From Ciona savignyi (lineage: Eukaryota > Chordata > Ascidiacea > Phlebobranchia > Cionidae), in contig CH000170.1 in the NCBI GenBank assembly GCA_000149265.1, forward strand, positions 113,801 to 177,800: a stretch of DNA of 64,000 nucleotides, given 5' to 3'. The stretch's first letter is position 1. The number at the start of each line of letters is the position of its first letter. The notes beneath the pieces were generated by a model. That model was not told the DNA's origin. It did no database searches and saw nothing but the letters and a program-made list of their open reading frames with translations. Below are positions 48,911 to 59,600 of the stretch, one piece after another. Made by a program: the position numbers and the translations under genes.

Positions 48911-51577
48911 ATATTTGTGATTATTTTTAAGAAATATCTTTAAAATAAATATTTCGGAGCTAACTCGTTTAGTGTTTTATTAACAACAACATAATCGTAC
49001 AGAAATAGCTGGATCTGACAAGCAAGCGAACCTTCAGCCATGATGGTTAAAGTCTTTTTCTAGAGTCTAGACCAGTGGTTCTTAAACTTGTTGGAGGTAC
49101 CGAACTCCGCAAGTTTTATGCGGGCATTCACCGAACCCTTCGTTGAAATTCAAAATATATTTGTTAAAAAACTTGAGCCTAAAATGAACTTATCCTAATC
49201 TCCGCTGAACTCCTGATACTGACTCATCAAACCCCTGGGGTTCGATCAGAACCCAGTTCAAGAACCACTGGTCTAGACCATTTAGTCAAAAATATGAATT
49301 AACTGATTAAAATAAACCTTTCAGGGCAATCTATTCCTCAGAGAGGCAGTTCTAAGCTTCGGTCTCATTCTAACCAGCCGAAGTCTTTCATCCCGTACAA
49401 ATTATGCGAAAAGTATGAAGTGCTTCTAGTGAATGCTACAGCGAGGCCCAAAGACCAATCTCTGCCACATAAATTCAATGTGTCGGTGCTGGAATTACTT
49501 GACCTTGGATTCATCATTGAACTAAAGCGAACAGACAACAACACGGGCTGGGATTTGATCTTAATCGTGGATTGGGTGTTTTATACAAGTTAGTATAAGT
49601 CTCGATGTAATGCCGTGGTATATAGAATAATAACTGTTTAGACATTTAAAGAAAACTAAACGGTTTTAACCATATAATATAAAACCTGCTGAACCTATTC
49701 TTAATTGTGTGATACTGATTAGTCTTCGGGATTGCCCGAATGATTAGTCTGAGAGATATATGTGCGTCGCCTTTCAAACGAGCAAGGCACTAAACGGTCA
49801 TTTCCTGAACCCAGCGGAATATTGGGTTCTACCAAATTGAAGGAACGTGTGAATCATGCACAACACACTGTAATAGCTCCGATAACCCGAAGATGGGCGT
49901 AAGGTGATCTGACGATTGCCTGTGTGTTAACCCCATTGGCTTTCCCTTCACGGGGATAAAGATGAATTTTTTGTCCTGTCTTGATAGTTTTATTTTTATT
50001 TTTAAATTAATATCAATTTTATGTAATTGCAAAAAAGTTTGTTTGTTATATAAAATGATACAAACAAATTGAATAAGTTTGTCAAACTCGCCCGACCGAT
50101 TATTTTGATGGTTTGGTGCGTAGCCTTTCAGCCGAAGGGTTTGCTGTTTAGAAACTGCTTAATAGCTAGTCGGTTTTATCCTTGGGAAGTCACTTTGCGA
50201 ATATTGCCTAAACCTAGCGGACTAATAGGTTCTACCAAAATGAAACAAAAACGTTCACCAGATCCATCCCAGGTAGACCATCGTATTTTCTATGGTTGAA
50301 TGTTTTAAACCGTTTGCACAATTCCTTTATCTCCAAAAGTCATGTTGAACTCACAAATGTTCGGTAATTCAAGGGAATCTGACGAGTAGACTATATTTCA
50401 CTCATTATATATTTTTCCATTCACAGAAACCATATAAATATCCTACAATAGGTCATATTATTGTATATTTTTATTTGTTTCGATAAGTGGTTTTGCATGA
50501 ATAAACTGACACATTTTATGTGCATGTAAAACATAACTAAACTAACATAAATCTTTATTTTTATTTGACCAATAAATTTTCCTTTTTAGGTTCCGACTTT
50601 TATCCTGTGGGTAAGCTCATAACTTTATTGTAAATTAATGTGTTTTATTTTTTAATAGAAACCCATTGAAACAATAGTGCAAAGTATATCATCTTCATGA
50701 AAGTGCAAACATATTAACAGCTTAATTTACCGCTGTAATTAAAACAAAAACTAAGGAATTAAAAAAAAACAAAAGAAAAAAAACATCAACGGCAAACACG
50801 CGGGCCAGCGTGATACACCTAATACAAAACGATCTAAAATGATATTCAACTTAGTTTAGTTTAGTTTAGTTTATTTTTTGTTTCCACAATGAAAACATAA
50901 ATCAGGACTATTAAAAAAACGGTTGGAAAACGTGAAAAAACGGCAAAACGACAGTCGTTAAAACACGTCTAAAAACAAGGAATAAATTTAAAAATAATTA
51001 ATTATTTATAACTTGGTAAATTGTCTAACTCAGCATTATATATTTAGTGATTGATGGGAAAGAATGGACAGCTCCAAGAAACGGCTTTGTTTATTACGTT
51101 TTAACTGTGAAAGACAAGTACAACCCATCCCAAAGGAAGTGCGCTCAACTGGGTGGGAATTTGGTTGTACAAGGTGTCAAAGATAAGAACGTTTTGAGGT
51201 AAAAAACATTTTAAAATTCTGGCACAGAAAAATATATCATGAATTTTGCCTTGCAAAGGTATTTTCTCACAACCCTCCACTATCTACCAATCGAGGTCAG
51301 CAATGACACGAATAATTTCAGGATTTTGGAAGCTCTATTGCCAGTTTTGATTCACAACGAGTACTGGATCGGTCTGAACGATAAATCGGCTGAAGGTCGC
51401 TACGTGTGGGAGAACGGTGCCCTCCTTCAAACAAGCGAAGAAAATTGGTATTTCGGCAACCCGAACAATAGTAACAACGAAGACTGTGTTGTTACAAACT
51501 GGATAGGTACTCGCCAATGGAATGACCTAAATTGCTTTAACCATTTTCGATACTCTCTTTGCGAACGTGAATTTTGA
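48702..51577 (+). CDS. Secreted C-type lectin-domain protein
   Basis: Exons 48702-48756, 49325-49588, 50590-50610, 51048-51198 and 51322-51577 give 248 residues in one frame; the third exon is only 21 nt. Residues 1-19 are a signal peptide (MTIVILLIVVGVFCCSVRG). The next 88 residues form a segment I do not recognise, with N-X-S/T sites. The C-terminal part is a C-type lectin domain: GFVYYVLTVKDKYN, CAQLGGNLV, EYWIGLND, then WYFGNPNNSNNEDCV and WNDLNC. The WND Ca2+-site motif is present. The usual EPN or QPD triplet is NPN, so sugar specificity is uncertain. An innate immune or matrix role is plausible. The GTTAGT donor after exon 2 is less certain than the others. Confidence 0.85.
49074..49270. 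mobile_element. hAT-type MITE with perfect target duplication
   Basis: Ends CAGTGGTTCTTAAAC and GTTCAAGAACCACTG are inverted repeats. The flanking 8-mers are both GTCTAGAC (49066-49073 and 49271-49278), the 8-bp target duplication expected for a hAT transposase. No coding capacity. It lies in intron 1 of the lectin gene. Confidence 0.92.
49736..49977 (+). mobile_element. SINE with internal deletion
   Basis: Plus-strand copy with degraded head, then CCCAGCGGAATATTGGGTTC, CATGCACAACACACTGTAAT and TGTTAACCCCATTGG. It lies in intron 2 of the lectin gene. Confidence 0.8.
50091..50245 (+). mobile_element. SINE, head half
   Basis: CGACCGATTATTTTGATGG head, GCCTTTCAGCCGAAGGG, then CTAGTCGGTTTTATCCTTGG and GTTCTACCAAAATGAA. 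It is a degraded copy in intron 2 of the lectin gene. Confidence 0.75.
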
Positions 51578-52390
51578 TATGTATACTCGGGTCCATTTTT
51601 GGAAAAGTAGACAAAAATTGTTTGTGGCCGTTGTTTTGTCGAATGCTTTGTTATTGGTGTTCGAAATTTTAAAGAAGGAAATATTAAATCGGAACAAAAC
51701 TTTTACATAATTATAATCGACAACATGACCTAGATATGTGAAAACCCAAACTATATGGTTTTAAAAAAGGAGAATTCCATAGAAACGTAAAACACTATTT
51801 GACTCTTTTTTGGCATAAAATATTCTATCGAACATGCTTAGGATGTACTTCTACGTGAAACTGTGTTCTTCATCTTTAAATTGGTTAATCCAGCGCCAGT
51901 TTAAAAAGTATGTAAGCATCGAGGTTTATCGTGTTTAGACCGCCATCTGTGCTATTACGATACCCTTTTTTTGGTTAATACTTTCTCCATGAACATATCA
52001 ACCGAGATGATTGTTCCAGAAAGATTATCCGTGTCGCAGTAGTCTATCATATTGAATATCAGCCGTAGATTGTTTCCTATGTAGCGACCGTTCATAAAAT
52101 CGTTCTGATCCGTGCAGATTAGTACGTCAAGACATGTTTTAGTCTATTATTAATAACTTTCGCTATAATTGTATTTTGGGTCTTTATCCTTTGTTACAAT
52201 ATTAGGTCTTTATCCTTTGTTACAATATTAGGTCTTTATCCTTTGTTACAACAAGGGTTATAATTGCTTGAGCCTTGGTACCGGAGAGTAAACCTTGACT
52301 TTTCGTGTATCTGATGGAACACTCGACACAGTACAGGCCACATTATTTTATATAACTCCATCTTAAATTTATCATTTTTTCATTATTATG
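51578..52390. other. Intergenic stretch between convergent genes
   Basis: No gene seen. It includes three copies of a 26-bp tandem repeat (GGTCTTTATCCTTTGTTACA core) at about 52165-52252. The lectin gene and the small inverted gene point towards each other across this stretch. Confidence 0.5.
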
Positions 52391-53002
52391 TTATATTTGA
52401 CATTGAGTTATAACGTCAAGGCATTCTTCTCCGGTGATTTCAAATTCTAAAGTGCCCACTAGGTCATGAATTAGGCGACGCGTTTGCTTGAGGGTCACAC
52501 ACAGGCACATCAATGACGTCATCCGTTGCAGCTCGGTAACTGCCCGTGAGTGCGTATTTCTTATTTCAATAGGTCGGCTAAATACCATTTTTAGACCATC
52601 TTTATCAAATTGTTGAGTTATGTTATTCACTGTGCCATAAACATTATGTTTTGCTTAATTAAATTATCCCGGAACGGTATCGGCGGTACCCACCCAATTG
52701 CAGCGTTGAATGTGTTGGACTCATAAAGCCTTGATATTCGTGTAGCATTCAGCAGTTTATTATACAGCTACAGTAACCCTTTTCTTGTTTTACTACAAAA
52801 TATAACACATTCAATCAATTTGACGATGGCCACGAAAATAGCAGACATTAGATTATCCATAAAATAATGAACTTTTCTGCAATTGTATTTACCAACGGCA
52901 ATTATCAATCATCCTTTCCAAAATTATGTGGTTAAAACACTACTTACCTCTTACTGAACAGCAGAAAACACCGACAACATTTAACAATATGACTATTTTC
53001 AT
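52391..53002 (-). CDS. Small secreted cysteine-containing protein, two exons
   Basis: Exon 1 (52948-53002) encodes MKIVILLNVVGVFCCSVRG, a signal peptide nearly identical to that of the neighbouring lectin gene; its GTAAGT donor is in phase 1. Exon 2 (52391-52629) has a matching acceptor (TATGGCACAG) and continues the frame to a stop, for 97 residues in total. The mature part begins NNITQQFDKDG and looks helical, with paired cysteines (MCLCVTLKQ) and two more near the end (EECLDVITQC). It shows no lectin domain and I do not recognise it. Promoter and exon 1 lie in the inverted duplication. It is inferred from splice phase only and could be a chance frame downstream of a dead duplicate. Confidence 0.55.
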
Positions 53003-53410
53003 ATTAATAAACTGCAACTAAGGCAATCATAGAACATCAATTTAAAAAAAAGACTTTCCTTGACAAAGGTAATACAATAATACGTATAAATTAAATGACC
53101 GTTCAGATAATGCTGCATTTAATAACTTCAAACAACATAAAGATGTAAATGTGTGTACGATGCTATTAAACACAACTCGCATCCTTCGAAGTTTATTGGA
53201 AAAACGATATTTTTAGTTTGATTTAGTTTGATGACGTAGTTAAGTTTCCACTCTCATAACTCGGCTAGCTTAATGGTAGAGCGTTCAACCAATTTGGTAT
53301 AGAAATTGGTATATGTATTGATTACGTTAACCATTCGCACACAAGACCGTACGCGTTAAATCTATATAACCACCAGCTATTTGTTTGTTGCAACCAAATG
53401 TAGTCAACTC
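52800..53410. repeat. Right arm of the inverted segmental duplication
   Basis: Inverted partner of about 48290-48910. It preserves TACGTCATCAAAC and GAGAGTGGAAACTT in the promoter region and the complete signal-peptide exon. Confidence 0.9.
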
Positions 53411-53755
53411 TTGTGCGGACATTGCCATACGATTCACGAAAATGTACTTATCAAATTTGGGGAATTACAGTTTTATTCTGATTTGATAACTTCCACTCCC
53501 AATAAAGATTTCAACATCGTCAAGAACAAATTTTTAAACTTGATTAAACTTCCAACTTTTAACTTATTTTTAACTGTACACTGCGTGTACAAGATTTCGA
53601 TTTTGAAAATCAGGGATACATTAGTTGATGCTTGCAGAAACTTAACTGTTACAATCGGGTTAAAACACTTAGCAATAAATACAGCAAGGTCTAGATATGC
53701 AAGAATCATTCGAATTATTTTACATACCTTTACCTTTCGTAGAAATTTAAACTAA
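53381..53755 (+). CDS. Open reading frame of 124 codons, uncertain
   Basis: An unspliced frame in AT-rich DNA at the edge of the inverted duplication. The product is basic, rich in Leu, Ile, Phe and Asn, with a CGHCH motif near the start. I see no signal peptide or known domain. Its length is somewhat above what AT-rich sequence usually allows by chance. It may be an exon of an unrecognised gene or spurious. Confidence 0.2.
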   Translation: MFVATKCSQLLCGHCHTIHENVLIKFGELQFYSDLITSTPNKDFNIVKNKFLNLIKLPTFNLFLTVHCVYKISILKIRDTLVDACRNLTVTIGLKHLAINTARSRYARIIRIILHTFTFRRNLN

Positions 53756-54200
53756 CTATTTGCAATCTGGAAATGTCACTGATAATGCCAAAATTGGTTA
53801 CATATTGGCTTCATTTTATATTTTACAGATAACGGAAACTTCCCTTTTATTTTTTGTTCAAATTTAATGGTCAATGCAAACTATGGGCACGTCAATTAGA
53901 AATTCTGAATCTTTCAACGTTATTCGATAACCTGTTTTGCCAATACCTGAAAAAGCATGACAGAGAAAATAATAAAAAGAAAAAAAACTTCGTAAAATCA
54001 ATATATGTTCCCTTTGGATTCGAAGTCTCTCGCTTCCACGTACTAAGGCCCGTGTAACATATATTAATATTTAGGCAAAACTCTATTTTATCGTTTGAAA
54101 ATTTGTTTTGCAATGTTGGATTTTAGAAATAACCTACCTATATAAAATTACAAGAATCATACACTATTATGGGTTTTATGGCTGTGTGAATCCATTATAG

Positions 54201-55940
54201 ATGGCGTATAACCAATTAAGACCTCTATGAACGGCAGGATGTGACGAGTGGTACCCTCCATGTAGTCATTGTTTTTAAACTAGTGTTTTGCTGAGTAACT
54301 AATGGTGGTGATTCCCCAATGTTTGTTTGGTTGAAAGCAGCATGTGCTAGGCTGCGCGCCGGTGTTCTCGTTTAGCTGTAAAGTTTTGTAATCGTGGAGC
54401 AGTGCTTTGTAAAATAAAGGTGTTGAATGTGCATCTGCTAGCTGTTTTGTTGTAAAAAAGTTGCCGATGTACGAAGGGGTATGGGCTCAAAATTTTTAAA
54501 CAAAATTTTGTAGGGTTTTGAGTTTAGGTTGCAGATCCAAGCTTCAATTTTAAATTTTGAAAAAATCTAAGACTTCCTATGTCAGGATTTTGAGTGACAG
54601 TCGTTTTTGTGAGGTCAGTTTGCATTGGAGAGATAGGGAAAATAATTAGTTGAACGCCTCCTAAATGAAAAACGGGCTATTTTGAATTTTTTGCCAAAAT
54701 CTTCAAATTTATAGAAATTTGAGTGTGGATAAATGTTACTAGTCAACTGTTTGTCTAAAATCTTACACTTAATTACTTATGCTAATTAGCAAAGTAATTA
54801 ATTAGTCATTTTTTTCTCATTTTTGGTTATTTTCACTCCGGTAGAGGGTCGTTCGGATATTTTTTCAAGAACCTAACTTCGAATGGCTTTTATAAATACC
54901 AGACAATCTTTCGATACAGACTGTTAATCCGATTTGTGATATAGGACTGAAAAATGTACTCCTCTTGGTATCCACATGTGTACCTTTTTTTCATATTTTT
55001 CAATTTTTTGGCAGGTGTGAAGGCCTAGATGTGTTGTTGGACACTTATGCATACAGAAGATATAAAAACTTACCAATCCTAACCATCCTTGATTGTCAAA
55101 CATAGGTGAAAGAAGTGGAGGCGGACAAAATGTGGTCACACGAGGCTCAAAGGTGACATTGGGTGTGTTTTTTTACTCAAAAACAACTATTTGTACCCTG
55201 GTTATGGACTTTAAACCTTTCAAATTACAGTGAAAAAATGTGCTGAAACTTGTGGAACATCAAGCAGTGAATTTTAATGTGTACGAAGAGTTTCAGTCAT
55301 CACCAGTGACACTGTCGCCAAATGAAATCTACAGAATGACCACCCTTCAGTCGAAGGCCTGTAATAGCCGAAGCAGTCAACCGAAACGGTTAAAATTTGG
55401 ACCGGAGTCTCACAGAATGACCTCTACTAGTAAGTTCAAACAGTTTAAACCAAACTGGAACGGTCACCGTTTCCAAGATGGCGTATAACCAATTAAGACC
55501 TCTATGAACGACAGGATGTGACGAGTGGTACCCTCCATGAGTCATTGTTTTTAAACTAGTGTTTTGCTGAGTAACAATGGTGGTGATTCCCCAATGTTTG
55601 TTTGGTTGAAAGCAGCATGTGCTAGGCTGCGCGCCGGTGTTCTCGTTTAGCTGTCAAGTTTTGTAATCGTGGAGCAGTGCTTTGTAAAATAAAGGTGTTG
55701 AATGTGCATCTGCTAGCTGTTTTGTTGTAAAAAAGTTGCCGATGTACGAAGGGGTATGGGCTCAAAATTTTTAAACAAAATTTTGTAGGGTTTTGAGTTT
55801 AGGTTGCAGATCCAAGCTTCAATTTTAAATTTTGAAAAAATCTAAGACTTCCTATGTCAGGATTTTGAGTGACAGTCGTTTTTGTGAGGTCAGTTTGCAT
55901 TGGAGAGATAGGGAAAAGAATTAGTTGAACGCCTCCTAAA
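54201..55940 (+). mobile_element. 1.7-kb element with terminal direct repeats
   Basis: 54201-54665 and 55478-55940 are almost identical direct repeats of about 464 bp (ATGGCGTATAACCAATTAAG through GAACGCCTCCTAAA) around an 812-bp interior. The whole splits a duplicated segment whose uninterrupted partner is at about 47430-47465. The repeats lack TG...CA ends, so a classical LTR element is doubtful. The interior shows only short frames (54924-55139 on minus, 55240-55488 on plus) with no reverse transcriptase or transposase motif. A Penelope-type or other solo/non-autonomous element is possible. Confidence 0.7.
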
Positions 55941-56632
55941 GCATGTTGTTACATTTGAAGATCTGATTTATTTCAGCATAATCTACTAAAAATGTTATTT
56001 GTCATTTGAGAAAGCTCTAAGCTGCCAGTCCAGAATTGCGTCTTGGAATGCGAAAGGTTGGGCAAATGGGAAGAAATCGGAAACCCTTTACACGTTCGAT
56101 ACCTCTCTGTAGCGGACCTGGGGAAATTAAATGAATGATCGAACTCATGAATAAAAGAACAATCTTCTTAATGTGTTTAACTATGTTATATAGAGTTGTA
56201 TCTGACAGGCGATATGATTTAAGTGTGCTGCCAGATAGTACAATGGATAGTCAGACAAATAGGATGTTCTACTGCGTATTACCACTCAGATGAATAAACA
56301 TGAACACTCTATTGCTGTTTTTTAGACGACAAAAACGCATAGCCACTTGAGTAATCATATAATTACCTCGCGCCCATCGTTGTGTTATTAACTGCTATTG
56401 CAATGTGTTTTATATATGATTTGGACTTTTTAAGTTTTAGTTTAATCCCTATCTTCAAGTTTCTTGTATAATGGCACAGTCGACCAATTAGAAACTGTGT
56501 GACCGCTTTATATTTTGATTGGGGTCAAATTTGCAATAAAACTTGTAAAAAACAAAGCAATGTTTACAATAGGTCTGTAAATTGTTTCTAAATCCATCAT
56601 GAACGGATTCTAGACGATAATTGCTGAGTGGT
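55941..56632. repeat. Continuation of the direct segmental duplicate
   Basis: Matches about 47449-48000 in the same orientation, including CTAAGCTGCCAGTCCAGAAT and CCTCTCTGTAGCGGACCTGG. No gene seen. A degraded SINE tail lies near 56270-56420. Confidence 0.75.
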
Positions 56633-59600
56633 TTACCAACCTGGAAGATCATAAATAACCTTGTCCGTCGTCGCCGAATCTTCCTTCTGTGATCCGCTGC
56701 CCAACCACGCGATCAAACCTCGCTCTTCCGGCGTACCTGCTCAAACACTTGATGCTAAAATCATGGTAGGTAGTGTGGGAAGTCATGGTATATTTCATGG
56801 TGAAAGGGTGGGAATGTGTCGGCGTTCTGACGAAGATAGTTTAAAATTCAGCAGAATACGCGTGTCCACAGTGAAGATGATGCTGAGCTATATATGTGTG
56901 GGACCGGTATTTGTGAACCGCGCATGGAAACTAATTATCTTAACAATATGTAAAACACCTTACCGGGTATCGTGTTATCAAGTACGAATCCCAAAACACC
57001 AGCGATAAACATTCCAGTTTGCAATAGAACAAGAACAATCTGGTCTCCTTCAACCGACCCTGCGAATGTGATTTAAATATTTACCGGGTCAAGTTTTAAA
57101 ACTATGATCGCCTTGTCAACTAGTTTTTCATGGCATTTTAAGTATTCATGTAATAAACCTACGTCAGACCCTACTTACAGAGAAAGGAATGGATAGAATA
57201 TTCATTTTTATATCGGCGAATGAGAAAACCAAGGGAGTTAACACACTAGCAATCGTCAGATCACCTCGCGCCAACCGTCGGGTTAACGGAGTTATTGCAG
57301 TTTGTTGTGTAAGATTCACACGTTTCTTTAATTGACCCAATATTCTGCTGGGTTCAGACAATGTCCATTTAGTGCCTTGCCCAAGGACACAACCGAAAAG
57401 CTATCGACCAGTTTCGAATCTGAAAACCTTAGACCGAAATGCCACGCACTAGTTAACCAAGCTTTGCGGTCGGATATGTTATTTAAAAAGTTTATCTATC
57501 TACCGGTGGCAATAACTGTTTTGTTCTTCCTGACCCACTCTGGAAGAGCAACGCCCATAAAGATGGAGAATCCCATGACTAGAAGATTCCTGGACGAATT
57601 GAGATCAACGAATTGAAGACTGGACATGCCAACAGCAGCTATCATCCCGAACATCACACAGAACATGCCACCTGCCTCACATTTGTGTCAGAAATAGTCC
57701 GAATTATTACGTGGTTATTGTGCCTAACCTACAACTGGGTCGGGGATTGTGGTGAAGAGTGCTCCAAACTTCCCTATAACTGCAAGAATGAGCATGATAA
57801 TCGCTCCTGTCTGCACCACCCTTCGACTGCCCACCTGTAAACATATACTTATTATATATGTATATATTAACTGTTAAAAGTTTCAATACATAAAAGTTCC
57901 ATTTTTAAGATAGTACCTTAAAAAATTAATAATACGTTACAAAAATTGATTTATTTTTATCACTACACGTGCAGGAAACACTCTTTTGTGCTTCTATATA
58001 AACATTGTCATATATTTAGGTAAAATACATAATATATTGTTTTACCTTTGTAATCCCGATCGCGCCAATATTCTCGCTGTACGATGTGGTTCCGTTGCCA
58101 GTCCCCAGAGCACCTGCTAATATACATCCAATTCCCTCCGTGAAGACGCCTCTGCGGAAATGCTTTGTAGGATTTGGATAATCTTTTGTCGGTTGGTGGC
58201 AACCAGTTGGTAGCTTGTGCTCTTGCGCAAAGCATGTTTGGTTTAATATTTTAAACAAAAAGAATAAATATATTCCAATCATACCCAAAACACTACAGCA
58301 GCTTAAGCTACGATGGTCACAACGTAATCTGATAATGCCGGTGCTATGAGGCATGCTATCCTAGCAAAATAGAGTAAAACACACAACGCTTTGTATAAAT
58401 ATATTGAAGCGGTCTAAAGTTTGGACAATTCAAAAACGCTTCTTGCATATGCGTTCATGATGTTTTAATGAATTCAAATAATTATCCAACCTCAACCTAC
58501 CTGTTTATCGCGTGTGTTGGCGGCGGTGGCACTTGACTCAATCTCGCGCATGCGTAGTAGTCCCCAATAGATTCGATGATCGAAGCAAGTACTCCACTGA
58601 TCATGCCTAAAACCCCCGATGCCGTCACCACAGGTACACCCCATTGTCCTATTAGAAAAACACAATCTCGAATGACGTATTTCCTAAACAGCGTACGCTG
58701 TACATGCATTACGCAACAGTCATATTGTGTTAAGGTTGACATAGATGTCTTGTCCTTCTACGTAGGTTATACAAACTTTCGTCACAACTAAAGTTTACAC
58801 TAGGTCATAAATCATTTGTTTTTTAATGCATACTATAGGTATGCTTGGTAAATAGTCTGAAACTATTCCCGAGTCGAGTTACCAACTCTTTTAAGGTCCA
58901 CTGGTAGCGATATAGAGTTAAGTTTCATGTTTGTTTTCCACTGAGCGTATCCAACTGTGATTTTCCTTTACTGTGCGGCCACAATTCAGTAAGTTCAATT
59001 TGATGGAGACTTTTCATACGTAAAGGACGGTACGCAACACGTTTTCGAACAAATTGTAACGTGGGATATTTTATACCGAGAATAAGATTGCTAGAATGCT
59101 GGTTAACACAGTAAAATACAATTATATATATCGTTATCCATTACCAACACTACCTTAGCGGTTGTTGCGACTACCTATACTAGTGCACAACAAGTAAGCG
59201 ATGACGCAAGCTCTAAGATACGTGCATCACGCACACACGTCAAACATAATAGAAGGATACGTGCAGGAGATATGTGATTTCATTATTATCATTGTAGGCG
59301 ACACTACCATATCGACATACGTCATCAAAAATTACCCGGATACGGAAATCGAAACCACGCTGCGTCAGCGAGCACGCCACTTCTGACGTCAGTTCGTGCA
59401 AAATACCCGTATTGTTGTGATGACGCGGGGAAAGCCCCAGCCGCTGTCAGGAATCCGCAAAACATCCATGCGATCAGAACAGCAAGAATCACCTGGAAAA
59501 TCGGGTGCAAACAAGATATTAAAGGTCAATACTACAAGGTAAATTTAAAATTAAAGAAAGTCTCAAACATAGAGAACACACTGGAGTAGTACCGGTAACA

